Below, piece by piece: positions 9,913-17,817 of a stretch of 64,000 nt of DNA. The stretch spans positions 124,001 through 188,000 of the forward strand of contig NZ_WWCK01000003.1 of the NCBI RefSeq assembly GCF_009857435.1, read 5' to 3'. Both the position numbers and the translations under genes were made by a program. How positions within the stretch are numbered: the stretch's first letter is position 1; each line of letters starts with the position of its first letter. The notes beneath the pieces were generated by a model. That model did no database searches. It saw only the letters and a program-made list of their open reading frames with translations, and was not told the origin of the DNA. Source of the DNA: Duganella rivi (GTDB lineage: Bacteria; Pseudomonadota; Gammaproteobacteria; Burkholderiales; Burkholderiaceae_D).

Positions 9913-10356
9913 ATGAGACCTGTATTCGATGCATCTCCTTATTTATGGGCTGACGACGGCTCTCTCCGGGACGTCTATATCCAACAGATGGGGTCAAAGC
10001 ATTGGGAACGGTTCGATTCACTGGTCAGCAAGTATGAGCTTTCATACAGCTTTGATGGGGCTCACGCCCAGTTCCCTGGAAGCCAAGCTGTTTTCGCTAA
10101 TCGAGAGGGCAGTCATCTGCTGTCGGTGATACTCGGCCAAGTAAGCGTCAATTGTCATTTCTTCGTTGACTGGCAACTCGAGCTGGATATATCACCGCGA
10201 GAAATTCTCGGGCCTATTGAGCATGATGCTGTTCTCGACTTCGTGGAACAGCTGTCAGTAGAATTAGAGCTGCCTGCGGACATTACGCCGGAAAATAGCG
10301 AGACCACACCATTCATGACGTATTCGCCTACAACGCATTCTTGGACGCTACACTAA
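9913..10356 (+). CDS. Hypothetical protein, orphan-island gene 1
   Basis: 147 acidic residues, not recognised. There is no signal peptide, membrane segment or clear motif; it looks like a small soluble alpha/beta protein (for example SHLLSVILGQVSVNCHFFVDWQLELDI). The ATG at 9913 is preferred; a GTG at 9898 would add five residues. It is flanked on both sides by copies of the CGGCCAnAAGCGG element and is the first of six such single-gene units on the same strand. Base composition is less GC-rich than the surrounding chromosome. Confidence 0.65.
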   Translation: MRPVFDASPYLWADDGSLRDVYIQQMGSKHWERFDSLVSKYELSYSFDGAHAQFPGSQAVFANREGSHLLSVILGQVSVNCHFFVDWQLELDISPREILGPIEHDAVLDFVEQLSVELELPADITPENSETTPFMTYSPTTHSWTLH

Positions 10357-10380
10357 CGCTTACGGATGGCTGGCACTTAC

Positions 10381-10396
10381 CGGCCATAAGCGGTCG
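10381..10396 (+). repeat. Orphan-island element, copy 2
   Basis: CGGCCATAAGCGGTCG, 25 bp after the stop of orphan gene 1 and about 37 bp before orphan gene 2. Confidence 0.7.
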
Positions 10397-10432
10397 TTAC
10401 CGCATTGCTGACGCCAGATAGAAAGAGAACGA

Positions 10433-10771
10433 ATGTATAGCATTTACGCTGGTTCGGATTTAGTCGGGCATACAGCACTGGAAAATGGCGATGCTCCTAT
10501 GGGCGTGGCATTCGGCGTGTTTCTTCCTTCAGATGGGTATGCTCGTATAAGAGAAGTTTGTCAGCGGAACCACAGTGACCAAAGCATGTTGCAGCTGTCA
10601 GTCGCGACCGAAGCGGGCGATGCGATTCCTGCCATAGGCGTTAGTGTGCTTGACTATACTGCGATGGTAGACGAACCGGAAATACAGGTAAATTTGATTG
10701 GTGTTGAAGCTGCGCTTTATGAAGCGCTGTTTCCAATGCATGTGCGAGCCTATCGACAAAGGTTCGCATGA
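10433..10771 (+). CDS. Hypothetical protein, orphan-island gene 2
   Basis: 112 residues, not recognised; soluble, no signal peptide, mixed alpha/beta character. The ATG is preceded by AAAGAG. It lies between element copies 2 and 3 and immediately upstream of the insertion sequence. The lack of any operon partner and the flanking elements suggest a unit acquired on its own rather than part of a pathway. Confidence 0.62.
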   Translation: MYSIYAGSDLVGHTALENGDAPMGVAFGVFLPSDGYARIREVCQRNHSDQSMLQLSVATEAGDAIPAIGVSVLDYTAMVDEPEIQVNLIGVEAALYEALFPMHVRAYRQRFA

Positions 10772-10791
10772 AATCTAGCCTCTCCTCCAAT

Positions 10792-10802
10792 CGGCCAGAA
10801 GC
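10792..10802 (+). repeat. Orphan-island element, copy 3 (interrupted by the IS)
   Basis: CGGCCAGAAGC, the left part of the island element, ends where the IS begins. On the far side of the IS the sequence resumes with ATACAGACG, close to the ACATACAAAG that follows copy 5. This is consistent with one element having been split by insertion. Confidence 0.6.
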
Positions 10803-10887
10803 AATGGGATGGACTCCTCCTCACCTGCCGGCGTCTGAGCGCCTAAACTGGAGTTTCGACACAACCAGTTGAGAGAAGGAGTCCACC

Positions 10888-11919
10888 GTGAACATTATCC
10901 GCGTCGGCGTAGATCTCGCCAAGAATGTCTTTCAAGTGCATGGGGTTGATCGTTGCGAAAAGGTTGTATGGCGCAAGAAGTTGGGACGGGCGGAATGGCT
11001 AGCGGCATTGCTGGAGAAGATTGAACCCGGCTGCGAGATTGCTATGGAAGCTTGCGGCGGCGCGCATCATTGGGCCCGGCAATTGCAGAAACGCGGCTTC
11101 ACGGTGAAGCTAATCGCGCCGCAGTTCGTCAAGCCGTACGTGAAGAGTAACAAGAACGACGCGAACGATGCGGAAGCGATTTGCGAGGCGATGAGCCGCC
11201 CGAGCATGCGCTTCGTCGCGGTCAAATCGGTCGAGCAGCAAGACCTGCAGGCGATCCACCGGATCAGGGCGGAGCTGGTCAGTCAGCGCTCCGCGAAGGG
11301 TAACCAGATCCGTGGGCTGTGCAGCGAATATGGTCTGGTGGCACCGAGAGAAATGATCCAACTGCGCGCCGCCATTCCGCTGTGGCTGGAGGATCTGGAG
11401 AATGGATTGACGCAACGTTTCCGGCGTATGCTGCGTGGCCTGTGGCTTGATCTACTGAATCTGGAACTGCGGGTCAAGGAACTGGATCAGGAGATCGAAA
11501 TCGCGGCATCGACCGATCCGGTCGCTACCCGGTTGCAGCAGTTACGCGGAGTGGGACCGATCATCGCCACGGCGATTGTGGCAAACGTGGGCGACGCCAA
11601 GCAGTTCAGCAGTGGCAGACAGATGGCGGCATCGCTGGGCCTGACACCCCGGCAGAATAGCTCGGGTGGGAAGGAGCGACTGCTGGGGATCACAAAGCGA
11701 GGCGATGCGCAACTACGCACGCTGTTGATCCACGGTGCCCGGTCGGTGTGACGAACGGCGGCCAGCAAGAATGATCGGATGAGTCGCTGGGTGACGCACA
11801 TCGCCGAGACGAGGCACCACAACATAGCGGCGGTCGCGCTCGCCAACAAGACGGCGCGTATCGCCTGGGCGATGATAACCAAAGGCACCGACTACCAGCC
11901 TGGGCTGGTGACGATTTAA
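10888..11919 (+). pseudogene. IS110-family transposase with internal stop codon
   Basis: The frame encodes MNIIRVGVDLAKNVFQVHGVD, the RuvC-like DEDD domain of IS110 transposases. It continues with NKNDANDAEA and the C-terminal transposase_20 domain containing LRGVGPIIATAIVANVG and the Ser-bearing QNSSGGKERLLG. An in-frame TGA at 11749–11751, right after GARSV, ends a 287-residue product. The same frame then continues for 55 sense codons (from RTAASKNDRMSRWV) to a TAA at 11917, giving the expected length of about 343. One base change therefore probably inactivated it. Truncated activity or stop readthrough cannot be excluded. Confidence 0.85.
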
Positions 11920-12170
11920 GCGGTAAGAGCAACCAGTACGTAAAAAGGAGTATCCAACCACGATTGCGAAACATGCCGATGATGGCCAACAGGTCGAACC
12001 GGCGCTGGCAGAACCCGACAACGTCTGTGGCCACTGAGTCCGGAGTAGCAATAGGGAGCCAGCGCGCGAATAGCCCATTATGGTCCTTGCCCGAGAGCGG
12101 GCAATGCAGTTAGAGACCGAATATACGTGAGCAGTCGTACCTGAAAGTCAAAGACGGAATGTTTGCAAAC
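11920..12170 (+). ncRNA. Candidate bridge-RNA region of the IS
   Basis: About 250 non-coding bases lie between the transposase frame and the right inverted repeat. In IS1111-type elements this position encodes the bridge RNA that pairs with donor and target DNA. A strong hairpin, TTGCCCG–agag–CGGGCAA, lies at 12087–12104. The assignment rests on position and family knowledge; the loops were not matched to target sequence. Confidence 0.35.
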
Positions 12171-12222
12171 GAGGAGGAGTCCATATACAGACGTTCATCA
12201 GTAATTTCAATAAAGACTTTTA

Positions 12223-12660
12223 ATGCGATTTCGAGTAACGTCAATAACGTATGAGGATGAGGCCAAGCTTGTTATGGCCCCGTTGTGCAAGATTGAAGAC
12301 TGGCTGAATGCTGCGATGGCCGATGGAGAATTCGGTGGCGGCTTGGACAGCCTTATGATTGTAGTTATTTGCTATTACATCGATGAAGCTGGTGAGATAA
12401 GTAAGCTACCTAAGCCGTCAAGATTGAGTAAGTACAAGCACCCGATGACAGGCGAGGAGCAACGCTGCCTGACCCTGCACGTTTCTGTGGAAGATAAGGC
12501 GCTACTACGTGTGGAACCTGAAAATATGGTGAACTACCTAAGTCAATTGATTGTCGACAAGTTGCCTGAGCGGCCGCTGCGCATTCCCAAGGGCCTCGAC
12601 TATAGCCGCTTGAGAACTGCCATGCAGAAATGCATCGGCGCATTTGCTGAAGTGCGTTAG
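12223..12660 (+). CDS. Hypothetical protein, orphan-island gene 3
   Basis: 145 residues, not recognised; soluble, no signal peptide. The central part (LMIVVICYYIDEAGEI) looks like a beta-rich core, and the C-terminal third is helical and basic. It starts 36 bp after the IS, so the IS probably separated it from its own upstream element. The ribosome site is weak. Element copy 4 follows the stop by 8 bp. Confidence 0.65.
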   Translation: MRFRVTSITYEDEAKLVMAPLCKIEDWLNAAMADGEFGGGLDSLMIVVICYYIDEAGEISKLPKPSRLSKYKHPMTGEEQRCLTLHVSVEDKALLRVEPENMVNYLSQLIVDKLPERPLRIPKGLDYSRLRTAMQKCIGAFAEVR

Positions 12661-12668
12661 ACCGAGAC

Positions 12669-12684
12669 CGGCCAAGAGCGGCCG
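12669..12684 (+). repeat. Orphan-island element, copy 4
   Basis: CGGCCAAGAGCGGCCG, between orphan genes 3 and 4. Confidence 0.7.
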
Positions 12685-12715
12685 CTGAGTCAAAAGCGAA
12701 TACTGGAGAGCATGG

Positions 12716-12997
12716 ATGAGTGAAGTTAATATCTCAAATGCGCTGGCAGAATTTGTAGGTGCGTTTGAAGTTGTGTTCAGGTATGACTGGGAATACACGA
12801 AGATTATGATCGGTGACGAGGCGACTGGCGCTACTTTTCTCGAACCGGGTCTCGATGATGAATCGGAAGACTGGGGTGCAAGAGGGGCTTTGCTAGAAAA
12901 ATATAGGGCGCTTGTAGTTGCTATGCAGAGTCAGGGCCTGGAGCCCAAATTTCCATTTCCGCAAGCTCAATTACAGAGCCTCAAAGGACCGGCGTGA
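12716..12997 (+). CDS. Hypothetical protein, orphan-island gene 4
   Basis: 93 acidic residues, not recognised. FVGAFEVVFRYDWEYTKIMIG followed by a charged segment suggests a small soluble protein. The ATG at 12716 has GGAG at a suitable distance (12705–12708); an ATG four bases earlier is out of frame. Elements flank it on both sides. Confidence 0.65.
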   Translation: MSEVNISNALAEFVGAFEVVFRYDWEYTKIMIGDEATGATFLEPGLDDESEDWGARGALLEKYRALVVAMQSQGLEPKFPFPQAQLQSLKGPA

Positions 12998-13009
12998 CGC
13001 AACTGCTAA

Positions 13010-13025
13010 CGGCCATTTGCGGACA
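13010..13025 (+). repeat. Orphan-island element, copy 5
   Basis: CGGCCATTTGCGGACA, between orphan genes 4 and 5. Confidence 0.65.
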
Positions 13026-13043
13026 TACAAAGGGATGTAGCAC

Positions 13044-13445
13044 ATGCAAAAAGACGTTCATCTTTCACCAGAAAAGTATGCAGCACTTATATCAGCAGAC
13101 GGGCCAAAACGCTTCAAGCATTTGATATCGCAAGCCGCAGATCGAGAAGTGCTCTGGGGACTTCGAGACGAATCTGGCTGGGTTAGTCTGGGCGACGATT
13201 CAGGTGCCCCTGGCTTTCCTATTTGGCCGCATCCTGATTATGCACGGGATTGCGCAACGGGTTCTTGGGCTGGATGTTCTCCAGCGGAGATTGAGGTTCA
13301 TGAATTTGTCGATGATTGGCTGCCGGATATGTCGGAACAGGGAGTTTCGATTGCAGCCTTTCCTACACCTTCGATGAATGGTGTTTGGATTTCTCCTGAC
13401 GAATTGAAGCTCATCTTGGAGGAAGAATTAGCAAAATATGAGTAG
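13044..13445 (+). CDS. DUF2750 domain protein, orphan-island gene 5
   Basis: 133 residues. The pattern KRFKHLISQAADREVLWGL, followed by GWVSLGDDSGAPGFPIWPHP and a C-terminal VHEFVDDWLPDM…AFPTPSMNGVWIS, fits DUF2750, a small cytoplasmic family of unknown function. DUF2750 genes often turn up as isolated genes in accessory regions, and some relatives sit near toxin/immunity loci, but no toxin gene is present here. The ATG is preceded by AAGGGATG. It is bracketed by element copies 5 and 6. Confidence 0.85.
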   Translation: MQKDVHLSPEKYAALISADGPKRFKHLISQAADREVLWGLRDESGWVSLGDDSGAPGFPIWPHPDYARDCATGSWAGCSPAEIEVHEFVDDWLPDMSEQGVSIAAFPTPSMNGVWISPDELKLILEEELAKYE

Positions 13446-13453
13446 GCTGTCTA

Positions 13454-13469
13454 CGGCCAAAAGCGGCCT
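13454..13469 (+). repeat. Orphan-island element, copy 6
   Basis: CGGCCAAAAGCGGCCT, 8 bp after the stop of the DUF2750 gene. Confidence 0.7.
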
Positions 13470-13525
13470 ACCACTCTTCCTTTAGTGAAAAATTAATTTA
13501 ATTGATATTTTCAGGAGTGCGTCCA

Positions 13526-14509
13526 ATGTTTAAGCATGGGGATATTGACAAGTATTCTTTTGAGGAAATTCCTCTTGATAGAGACTGCTTTCTCATGAGC
13601 GAAATCTACATGAGGGAATTTGACGAAGCCCTGGAAACGATGCTCCGAAAAGAAGATTGCAATCCTTACGAAGTGGGCTACGTTAGCCCAGTTGCGGTAA
13701 GAAAAATTAATAGTACATCCTTGGAACTTTCTTGGTATCCCAATACCTACACACGATTCCATGAAGTTTCGATTACTCTGCCAAAGGATATGGTCAAGAT
13801 ATGTGTGGGCTGCTGGCAATACGATATTAAGCCGTACATTTTCGTTAACCATGAATGGCTAGAACATCTTTTCTTACGGGAATATTCTGTATTTGCATTG
13901 GTTGATGCAATAGGCGTTAAGAATGCGATTCGAGATAATGCGCTAAGTAAAGAGAAGTTGATTGAGCTGAGAGATCGAATTGATGAACTGGCTGAGAGAC
14001 ACGCCAACATATCTTTTATCTCTTTTGCAGATAGTTTAATTCTGAAAAGCAACTGGGATGTTGGCTATTCTGGCAAGGGGATAAAGTGCACATATAGTCC
14101 AGAAGAACTTTTATATGTTATAAAGGAAATTGATTCAATTTACCAAGAAGTTCTAGGTCTGAATATTTACGCCGTCCTAACACAGGGAAGTAATGAATAC
14201 TATGGAGAGTCATTGCTTCATATATCAAAAACTCAGAATCATATTTGCTTGAATAGCTTAGGCGTTCCGTTTGCCGAACTGTTGGCAATTGAAAGTGCGT
14301 CAAAAAAATCCATAAAGTCGGGCGTGCATCCTCCCATGCAGTTATACTTGGACGAACAGTTTTATCATTCATTGCAGTTCAAATTCGATTTTGAAAAGAA
14401 CTCGAAGCCAAAGAACTCGTATGTCGGAATAATGAAGCCTCACCAGTCAAATTATTTTTACTCTACCTGTGATATGTTAATTCTCAATTTAAAAACTAAA
14501 CGAGATTAG
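13526..14509 (+). CDS. Hypothetical protein, AT-rich, orphan-island gene 6
   Basis: 327 residues encoded in clearly AT-richer DNA than the chromosome around it (many AAA, TTT and ATA codons), pointing to recent transfer. No signal peptide or membrane segment. In the second half, FISFADSLILKS, then a helical stretch, then LNIYAVLTQGSNEYYGESLL and a helix ending PFAELLAIESASK resemble the order of secondary structure in class III nucleotidyl cyclase-like folds. The catalytic metal residues are not convincingly present, so this is only a hint. The ATG at 13526 is chosen for its AGGAG at 13513–13517; a TTG at 13502 would add eight residues. Confidence 0.68.
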   Translation: MFKHGDIDKYSFEEIPLDRDCFLMSEIYMREFDEALETMLRKEDCNPYEVGYVSPVAVRKINSTSLELSWYPNTYTRFHEVSITLPKDMVKICVGCWQYDIKPYIFVNHEWLEHLFLREYSVFALVDAIGVKNAIRDNALSKEKLIELRDRIDELAERHANISFISFADSLILKSNWDVGYSGKGIKCTYSPEELLYVIKEIDSIYQEVLGLNIYAVLTQGSNEYYGESLLHISKTQNHICLNSLGVPFAELLAIESASKKSIKSGVHPPMQLYLDEQFYHSLQFKFDFEKNSKPKNSYVGIMKPHQSNYFYSTCDMLILNLKTKRD

Positions 14510-14622
14510 CCGTAACTTACTAGTTTTCGGTTGTTCTTTCTTGAACCAGAGCTCATATGCAAAGCGCTTAGGAAACAACTGTTTGCCTAGTGTCTGAATG
14601 TCGGCAACGGGGCGGGAACTGC

Positions 14623-14638
14623 CGGTCGTAAGTCGGAC
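14623..14638 (+). repeat. Orphan-island element, copy 7 (diverged)
   Basis: CGGTCGTAAGTCGGAC follows the last orphan gene by about 110 bp and differs from the consensus at several places. It marks the right end of the island. Confidence 0.5.
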
Positions 14639-14679
14639 TTCTGACGTCGTGCGTTAGTTCAAGTATGAGCTAGCACAGC

Positions 14680-16272
14680 CTACACCATCGTCAGCGCGCG
14701 GATGGTTACCTGCTCGCCATCGAATGGCGGATGGGCGATCATGCCGGTGACGCTGTACTGGAACGGATCAAGTGGCCATTCATTCAGGTCGCTCCAGACC
14801 ACGCGGAATGGCTGGCCGGCACCCCGCGGTGTTAGGGCGATTTCGACCAAGCTGATATCACCGGCGCGCGGATCCAGCAAGCAGACTGCGACGGCTGGAT
14901 CGTACACGGCCAATGCACCCGGTGCGGCGCTCATTACGTGCAGCACATTGCCATCGGCGGAAGCGAAGCCGATGGTGCCTTCGCCGCCGAGGCGCAGCAC
15001 GGCTTTGCGCACGCCGTCAGCTTGCGTGGCGCGCGCCAGCAGCAGTGGGCCGTTGCCGGCCGCGATAAAGCTTGGACGGAAGCTCGATACCGTCATCGCG
15101 TAATCAACTGCGCCGTGCAGCACGGCTTGGCCTATGCCCTGGCTTAGCAGTTGTGCTGCTAGTTCCAGTTGCTCGGCGCTTGGCTGTGCGCTGTGCAGCG
15201 CGCCTCGGCTGCCTTGCGGTGTCGCGCTCCAATCCATGCGCGGCGACAGTTGCGCAGTGGCGCGATAATGCTCACGCGGCGCTTGCAGTGCCTGCACCGG
15301 CGCCGTGAGTTGGCCGATGCAGATGCCGCTGGCTGGATGAGCCACTGCGGCAGCGATAGCCCGATCTGCCTCGGCTCCATTGGCGGTCTGCGGCGGCACG
15401 TCGTTGTCGGCTTGCGCCGGGCGCTTGGCCTGATTGGCCGCGTGCAGGTAGCGCGTATTGTTTTGCGCGTCCCAGGTATTTTCGTGCAGGCTGGTGACGA
15501 TTTTATCCAGCGAGATGTGTGCGGCGGCGGCCGTCAAGTGCATGCCGTCCAAGTCGAACTCCGGCAACAGGTAGCCGTCCTTGCTGGTCTCCGGCCAAAT
15601 GTCGATGAACGGAATGCCGTTAGCGGCGCATTCGCGCGCCAGCACTTGGTTGGCCATCACGGTCAGCTTGGCGCGTACCGATTTATGTACCTTGGTCCAG
15701 CGCTTGGTGGCCACATCGTCGGAGGTGCGCGGCGGCACGCAGTGCACCAGCATGCGGGTGAAGCCCGCCGCGCGCAGCATGCGCAAGCCGGCGATGAATG
15801 GCGCCAGCAGCTTCTCCACTTGCGCGAGGAGCGTGGCGTATGCCACCGGCCGCAGCGAGCGGTCAACGCCGTAATGCACGTCGTCCGGCAATTCGAAATC
15901 GTAGCCTGCGAATTGGCCGTACAAGTGGTGCAGATCGAGATCACCTATGCACAGCACCAGCGCCGGCGCGACCACCGCACGCTTCTCCATCCAGGCACCG
16001 CTGATGGTGGCGCCGTCCAGCGACAAGTGCGATGGCGCCAGATTCGCGCGCAGCAGTTCCTCGCCGCGAAACGCTTCCAGCAAATCCGGGTGGAAGGCGT
16101 TGCTGGCCTGCTGGAAGAAGTTCTGCGCCATCACGTGCGGCAGGAAGCGAATCCGGCACTGGAACAACTGGTCGTTGGCGCCTGCCCGGAACAGCAGGTT
16201 GCGGAAAATAAGCGTGTGGCTTTCGCCTATCAAATAGATCGGGCTTGGCGTGCCAAGCATGGTAAGCGGCAT
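14680..16272 (-). CDS. SGNH/GDSL-hydrolase-like protein
   Basis: 530 residues. The N-terminal half has an SGNH-like layout: YLIGESHTLIFRN in the position of block I, LVHCVPPRTSDDV mid-domain and FDLDGMHLT giving a terminal DxxH. The nucleophile motif is GESH rather than GDS, so catalysis is plausible but not proven. The C-terminal part (about 300–530) is unrecognised and beta-rich. No signal peptide. The start at 16272 is 2 bp after the upstream GSCFA gene, so the two are translationally coupled and probably act on the same substrate, perhaps a cell-surface glycan. Confidence 0.72.
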   Translation of the reverse strand: MPLTMLGTPSPIYLIGESHTLIFRNLLFRAGANDQLFQCRIRFLPHVMAQNFFQQASNAFHPDLLEAFRGEELLRANLAPSHLSLDGATISGAWMEKRAVVAPALVLCIGDLDLHHLYGQFAGYDFELPDDVHYGVDRSLRPVAYATLLAQVEKLLAPFIAGLRMLRAAGFTRMLVHCVPPRTSDDVATKRWTKVHKSVRAKLTVMANQVLARECAANGIPFIDIWPETSKDGYLLPEFDLDGMHLTAAAAHISLDKIVTSLHENTWDAQNNTRYLHAANQAKRPAQADNDVPPQTANGAEADRAIAAAVAHPASGICIGQLTAPVQALQAPREHYRATAQLSPRMDWSATPQGSRGALHSAQPSAEQLELAAQLLSQGIGQAVLHGAVDYAMTVSSFRPSFIAAGNGPLLLARATQADGVRKAVLRLGGEGTIGFASADGNVLHVMSAAPGALAVYDPAVAVCLLDPRAGDISLVEIALTPRGAGQPFRVVWSDLNEWPLDPFQYSVTGMIAHPPFDGEQVTIRALTMV

Positions 16273-16274
16273 TG

Positions 16275-17357
16275 TTACTGTCCTTGTGCAGCGTGACGGG
16301 CCAGCGCGTCCATCACCAGTTGCTCGTCGCACAAGGGCTGGTTGGGCAGGGCGGTGGTGGTTGGTGCGGTGGGTGCGCTGGCGATGGCTTCGTCGCCCAT
16401 ATACTGGCGGCGGAAGCAGGCGATGACGTGCGCCACGGCGGCCGGCAGCACGCTGCGGCGGTCGGGCGCGAAGTAGTTGCTGTCGCCGGTGGCGGTGACG
16501 ATTTCGTACGAGGCAAAGTAGTGCGCGTTGTCATGACGGCGCAGCACTTCTTCCACGGCCACGCGCAGCACCGCCTTGGAGTAGGTGGTGGCTTGCAGCA
16601 CGTGGCGATCTTCAAAGGTGGCCATTAACGGCACCGGCGAGACGGTGAGGATGACTTGCGCGCGCGGGTTGACCTCGGCCAATCGCGTGATGAACTGCGA
16701 CAGGTGCTCGGTGACTTCGGCCACGCTGAAGTTGTGGTAGCGGTGGCGCGCCGGATCGAATTCGCCCCCCAGGCCTGAGCCGGGACTGACCGGGAATACC
16801 GCGCCGTCGTCGGCGCTGAGCCACGCCTCGGTCAGGCCGAGCGTGAACACGAATACGTCTAGCTGTTCGAACATGGCGCGCACGGCGGCCAGGTGTTCGC
16901 GCCGGTCCCACAGGCATTCGCTCTCGGTGGCGAAGCCGCCCGGCTGCACCGATGGGCGGAATGGGTCGACATAGCCGCCTTCGGCATTGCGCCACAGTGG
17001 CTCGCTCGGTTCGAAGCGGCCGTAGGCGCGGTCGAACAATTGCAGCAGTTGCAGCGTGGTGTAGATGTTGCCGTAGCGGGCGCTGTAGACGCCGTAGCCG
17101 AGCGCCTTGCGGTCGGCGGCATCGATGAATGCCGGGCCGCTTTCCGCGACCATGTAGCCGTAGCCGCTGTCCTGCAAGGCCTCGGCGATGCGCTGGGCGA
17201 AGCAGCTGCCGGCCGACGCCACTTGCTGGGTCGGCGTGATGCGCAGGCGCGGGGAGAGATGCGGGTCGATCTCGGCGGCCGGCCGGTCGGCCACGGCGTC
17301 TTTCCAACGCGCGCCAGTTGGCACTTTCAGATACGGGGATGACGGATGTAAGGCCAT
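16275..17357 (-). CDS. GSCFA domain protein
   Basis: 360 residues. The family-defining motif is present as ASAGSCFAQRIAEAL, followed by the conserved ESGPAFIDAAD and GNIYTTLQLLQLFDRAYG. The later FVFTLGLTEAWLS and VILTVSPVPLMATF are also typical. GSCFA proteins are SGNH-fold relatives linked to extracellular polysaccharide loci; their chemistry is not established. The ATG at 17357 is preferred over upstream in-frame starts that run into the divergent gene's promoter. It is coupled to the downstream SGNH-like gene. Confidence 0.88.
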   Translation of the reverse strand: MALHPSSPYLKVPTGARWKDAVADRPAAEIDPHLSPRLRITPTQQVASAGSCFAQRIAEALQDSGYGYMVAESGPAFIDAADRKALGYGVYSARYGNIYTTLQLLQLFDRAYGRFEPSEPLWRNAEGGYVDPFRPSVQPGGFATESECLWDRREHLAAVRAMFEQLDVFVFTLGLTEAWLSADDGAVFPVSPGSGLGGEFDPARHRYHNFSVAEVTEHLSQFITRLAEVNPRAQVILTVSPVPLMATFEDRHVLQATTYSKAVLRVAVEEVLRRHDNAHYFASYEIVTATGDSNYFAPDRRSVLPAAVAHVIACFRRQYMGDEAIASAPTAPTTTALPNQPLCDEQLVMDALARHAAQGQ

Positions 17358-17406
17358 GGGCGTCTGATAAAATTCGGAGAGAGCAATATAACAGGGGAAA
17401 CAGCCT

Positions 17407-17817
17407 ATGGCTACTTGGGCGGTAGACGCCTTCGGCAATGACTACGCACAGGACTGGGCGGAAGACTTGCACGAGACAAGCAATTTGGACGCGGTTGAGG
17501 ACACGCTCAACACGGTATTGGACAGCGGCGCGGAATTGGAAGCGCCATTTGCAGCGGAGGCGCTGGTGGCGATCGAGGTGCTGGCGCGCTTGCAAGGCAA
17601 GGGCGGCCCGCGCACCGAGGATAGCGCTGCGGTGGACGAATGGGTGGACGCGCGCAAGCCGAAAGCCAAGCCGCGCGCGGACCTGGCGGCGAAAGCCGCG
17701 CAAGCCATCGAGCGCATCCTGTCGCCCGAGAGCGAATTACGTCAACTGTGGGAAGACAGCGAGCACTACACCGATTGGTGCGCAGCCGTTGAAGGCTTGC
17801 GCACCCGGCTCACTTAA
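17407..17817 (+). CDS. DUF4259 domain protein
   Basis: 136 residues. The start MATWAVDAFGNDYAQDWAEDL and the helical remainder fit DUF4259, a small soluble family of unknown function that often occurs alone. The ribosome site AGGGGA precedes the ATG. It is divergent from the GSCFA gene and convergent with the PEP-CTERM gene, the stop codons directly abutting. Confidence 0.82.
   Translation: MATWAVDAFGNDYAQDWAEDLHETSNLDAVEDTLNTVLDSGAELEAPFAAEALVAIEVLARLQGKGGPRTEDSAAVDEWVDARKPKAKPRADLAAKAAQAIERILSPESELRQLWEDSEHYTDWCAAVEGLRTRLT

Larger units (their letters stand above)
10804..12187 (+). mobile_element. IS110-family (IS1111-type) insertion sequence
   Basis: The element contains a DEDD transposase gene. 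A 13-bp perfect inverted repeat, TGGACTCCTCCTC, is at 10810–10822 and its complement at 12171–12183. Inverted repeats slightly inside the ends, no obvious target duplication and a long non-coding stretch downstream of the transposase are features of the IS1111 subgroup. Exact tips are estimated to within a few bases. It sits inside a copy of the island element, in line with the known preference of this group for short dyad-like repeats. Confidence 0.8.

Noticed and set aside
9892-12131. Shared ATATACGTGAG at 9892 and 12121 as a target-site duplication
   Set aside because: The second copy lies within the IS, inside its right inverted repeat, so it cannot be a flank duplication; an 11-bp match may be chance.
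9871-14638. The CGGCCAnAAGCGG elements as integron attC sites
   Set aside because: They lack the paired core sites that the real attC at 63853 shows; kept as a separate element class.
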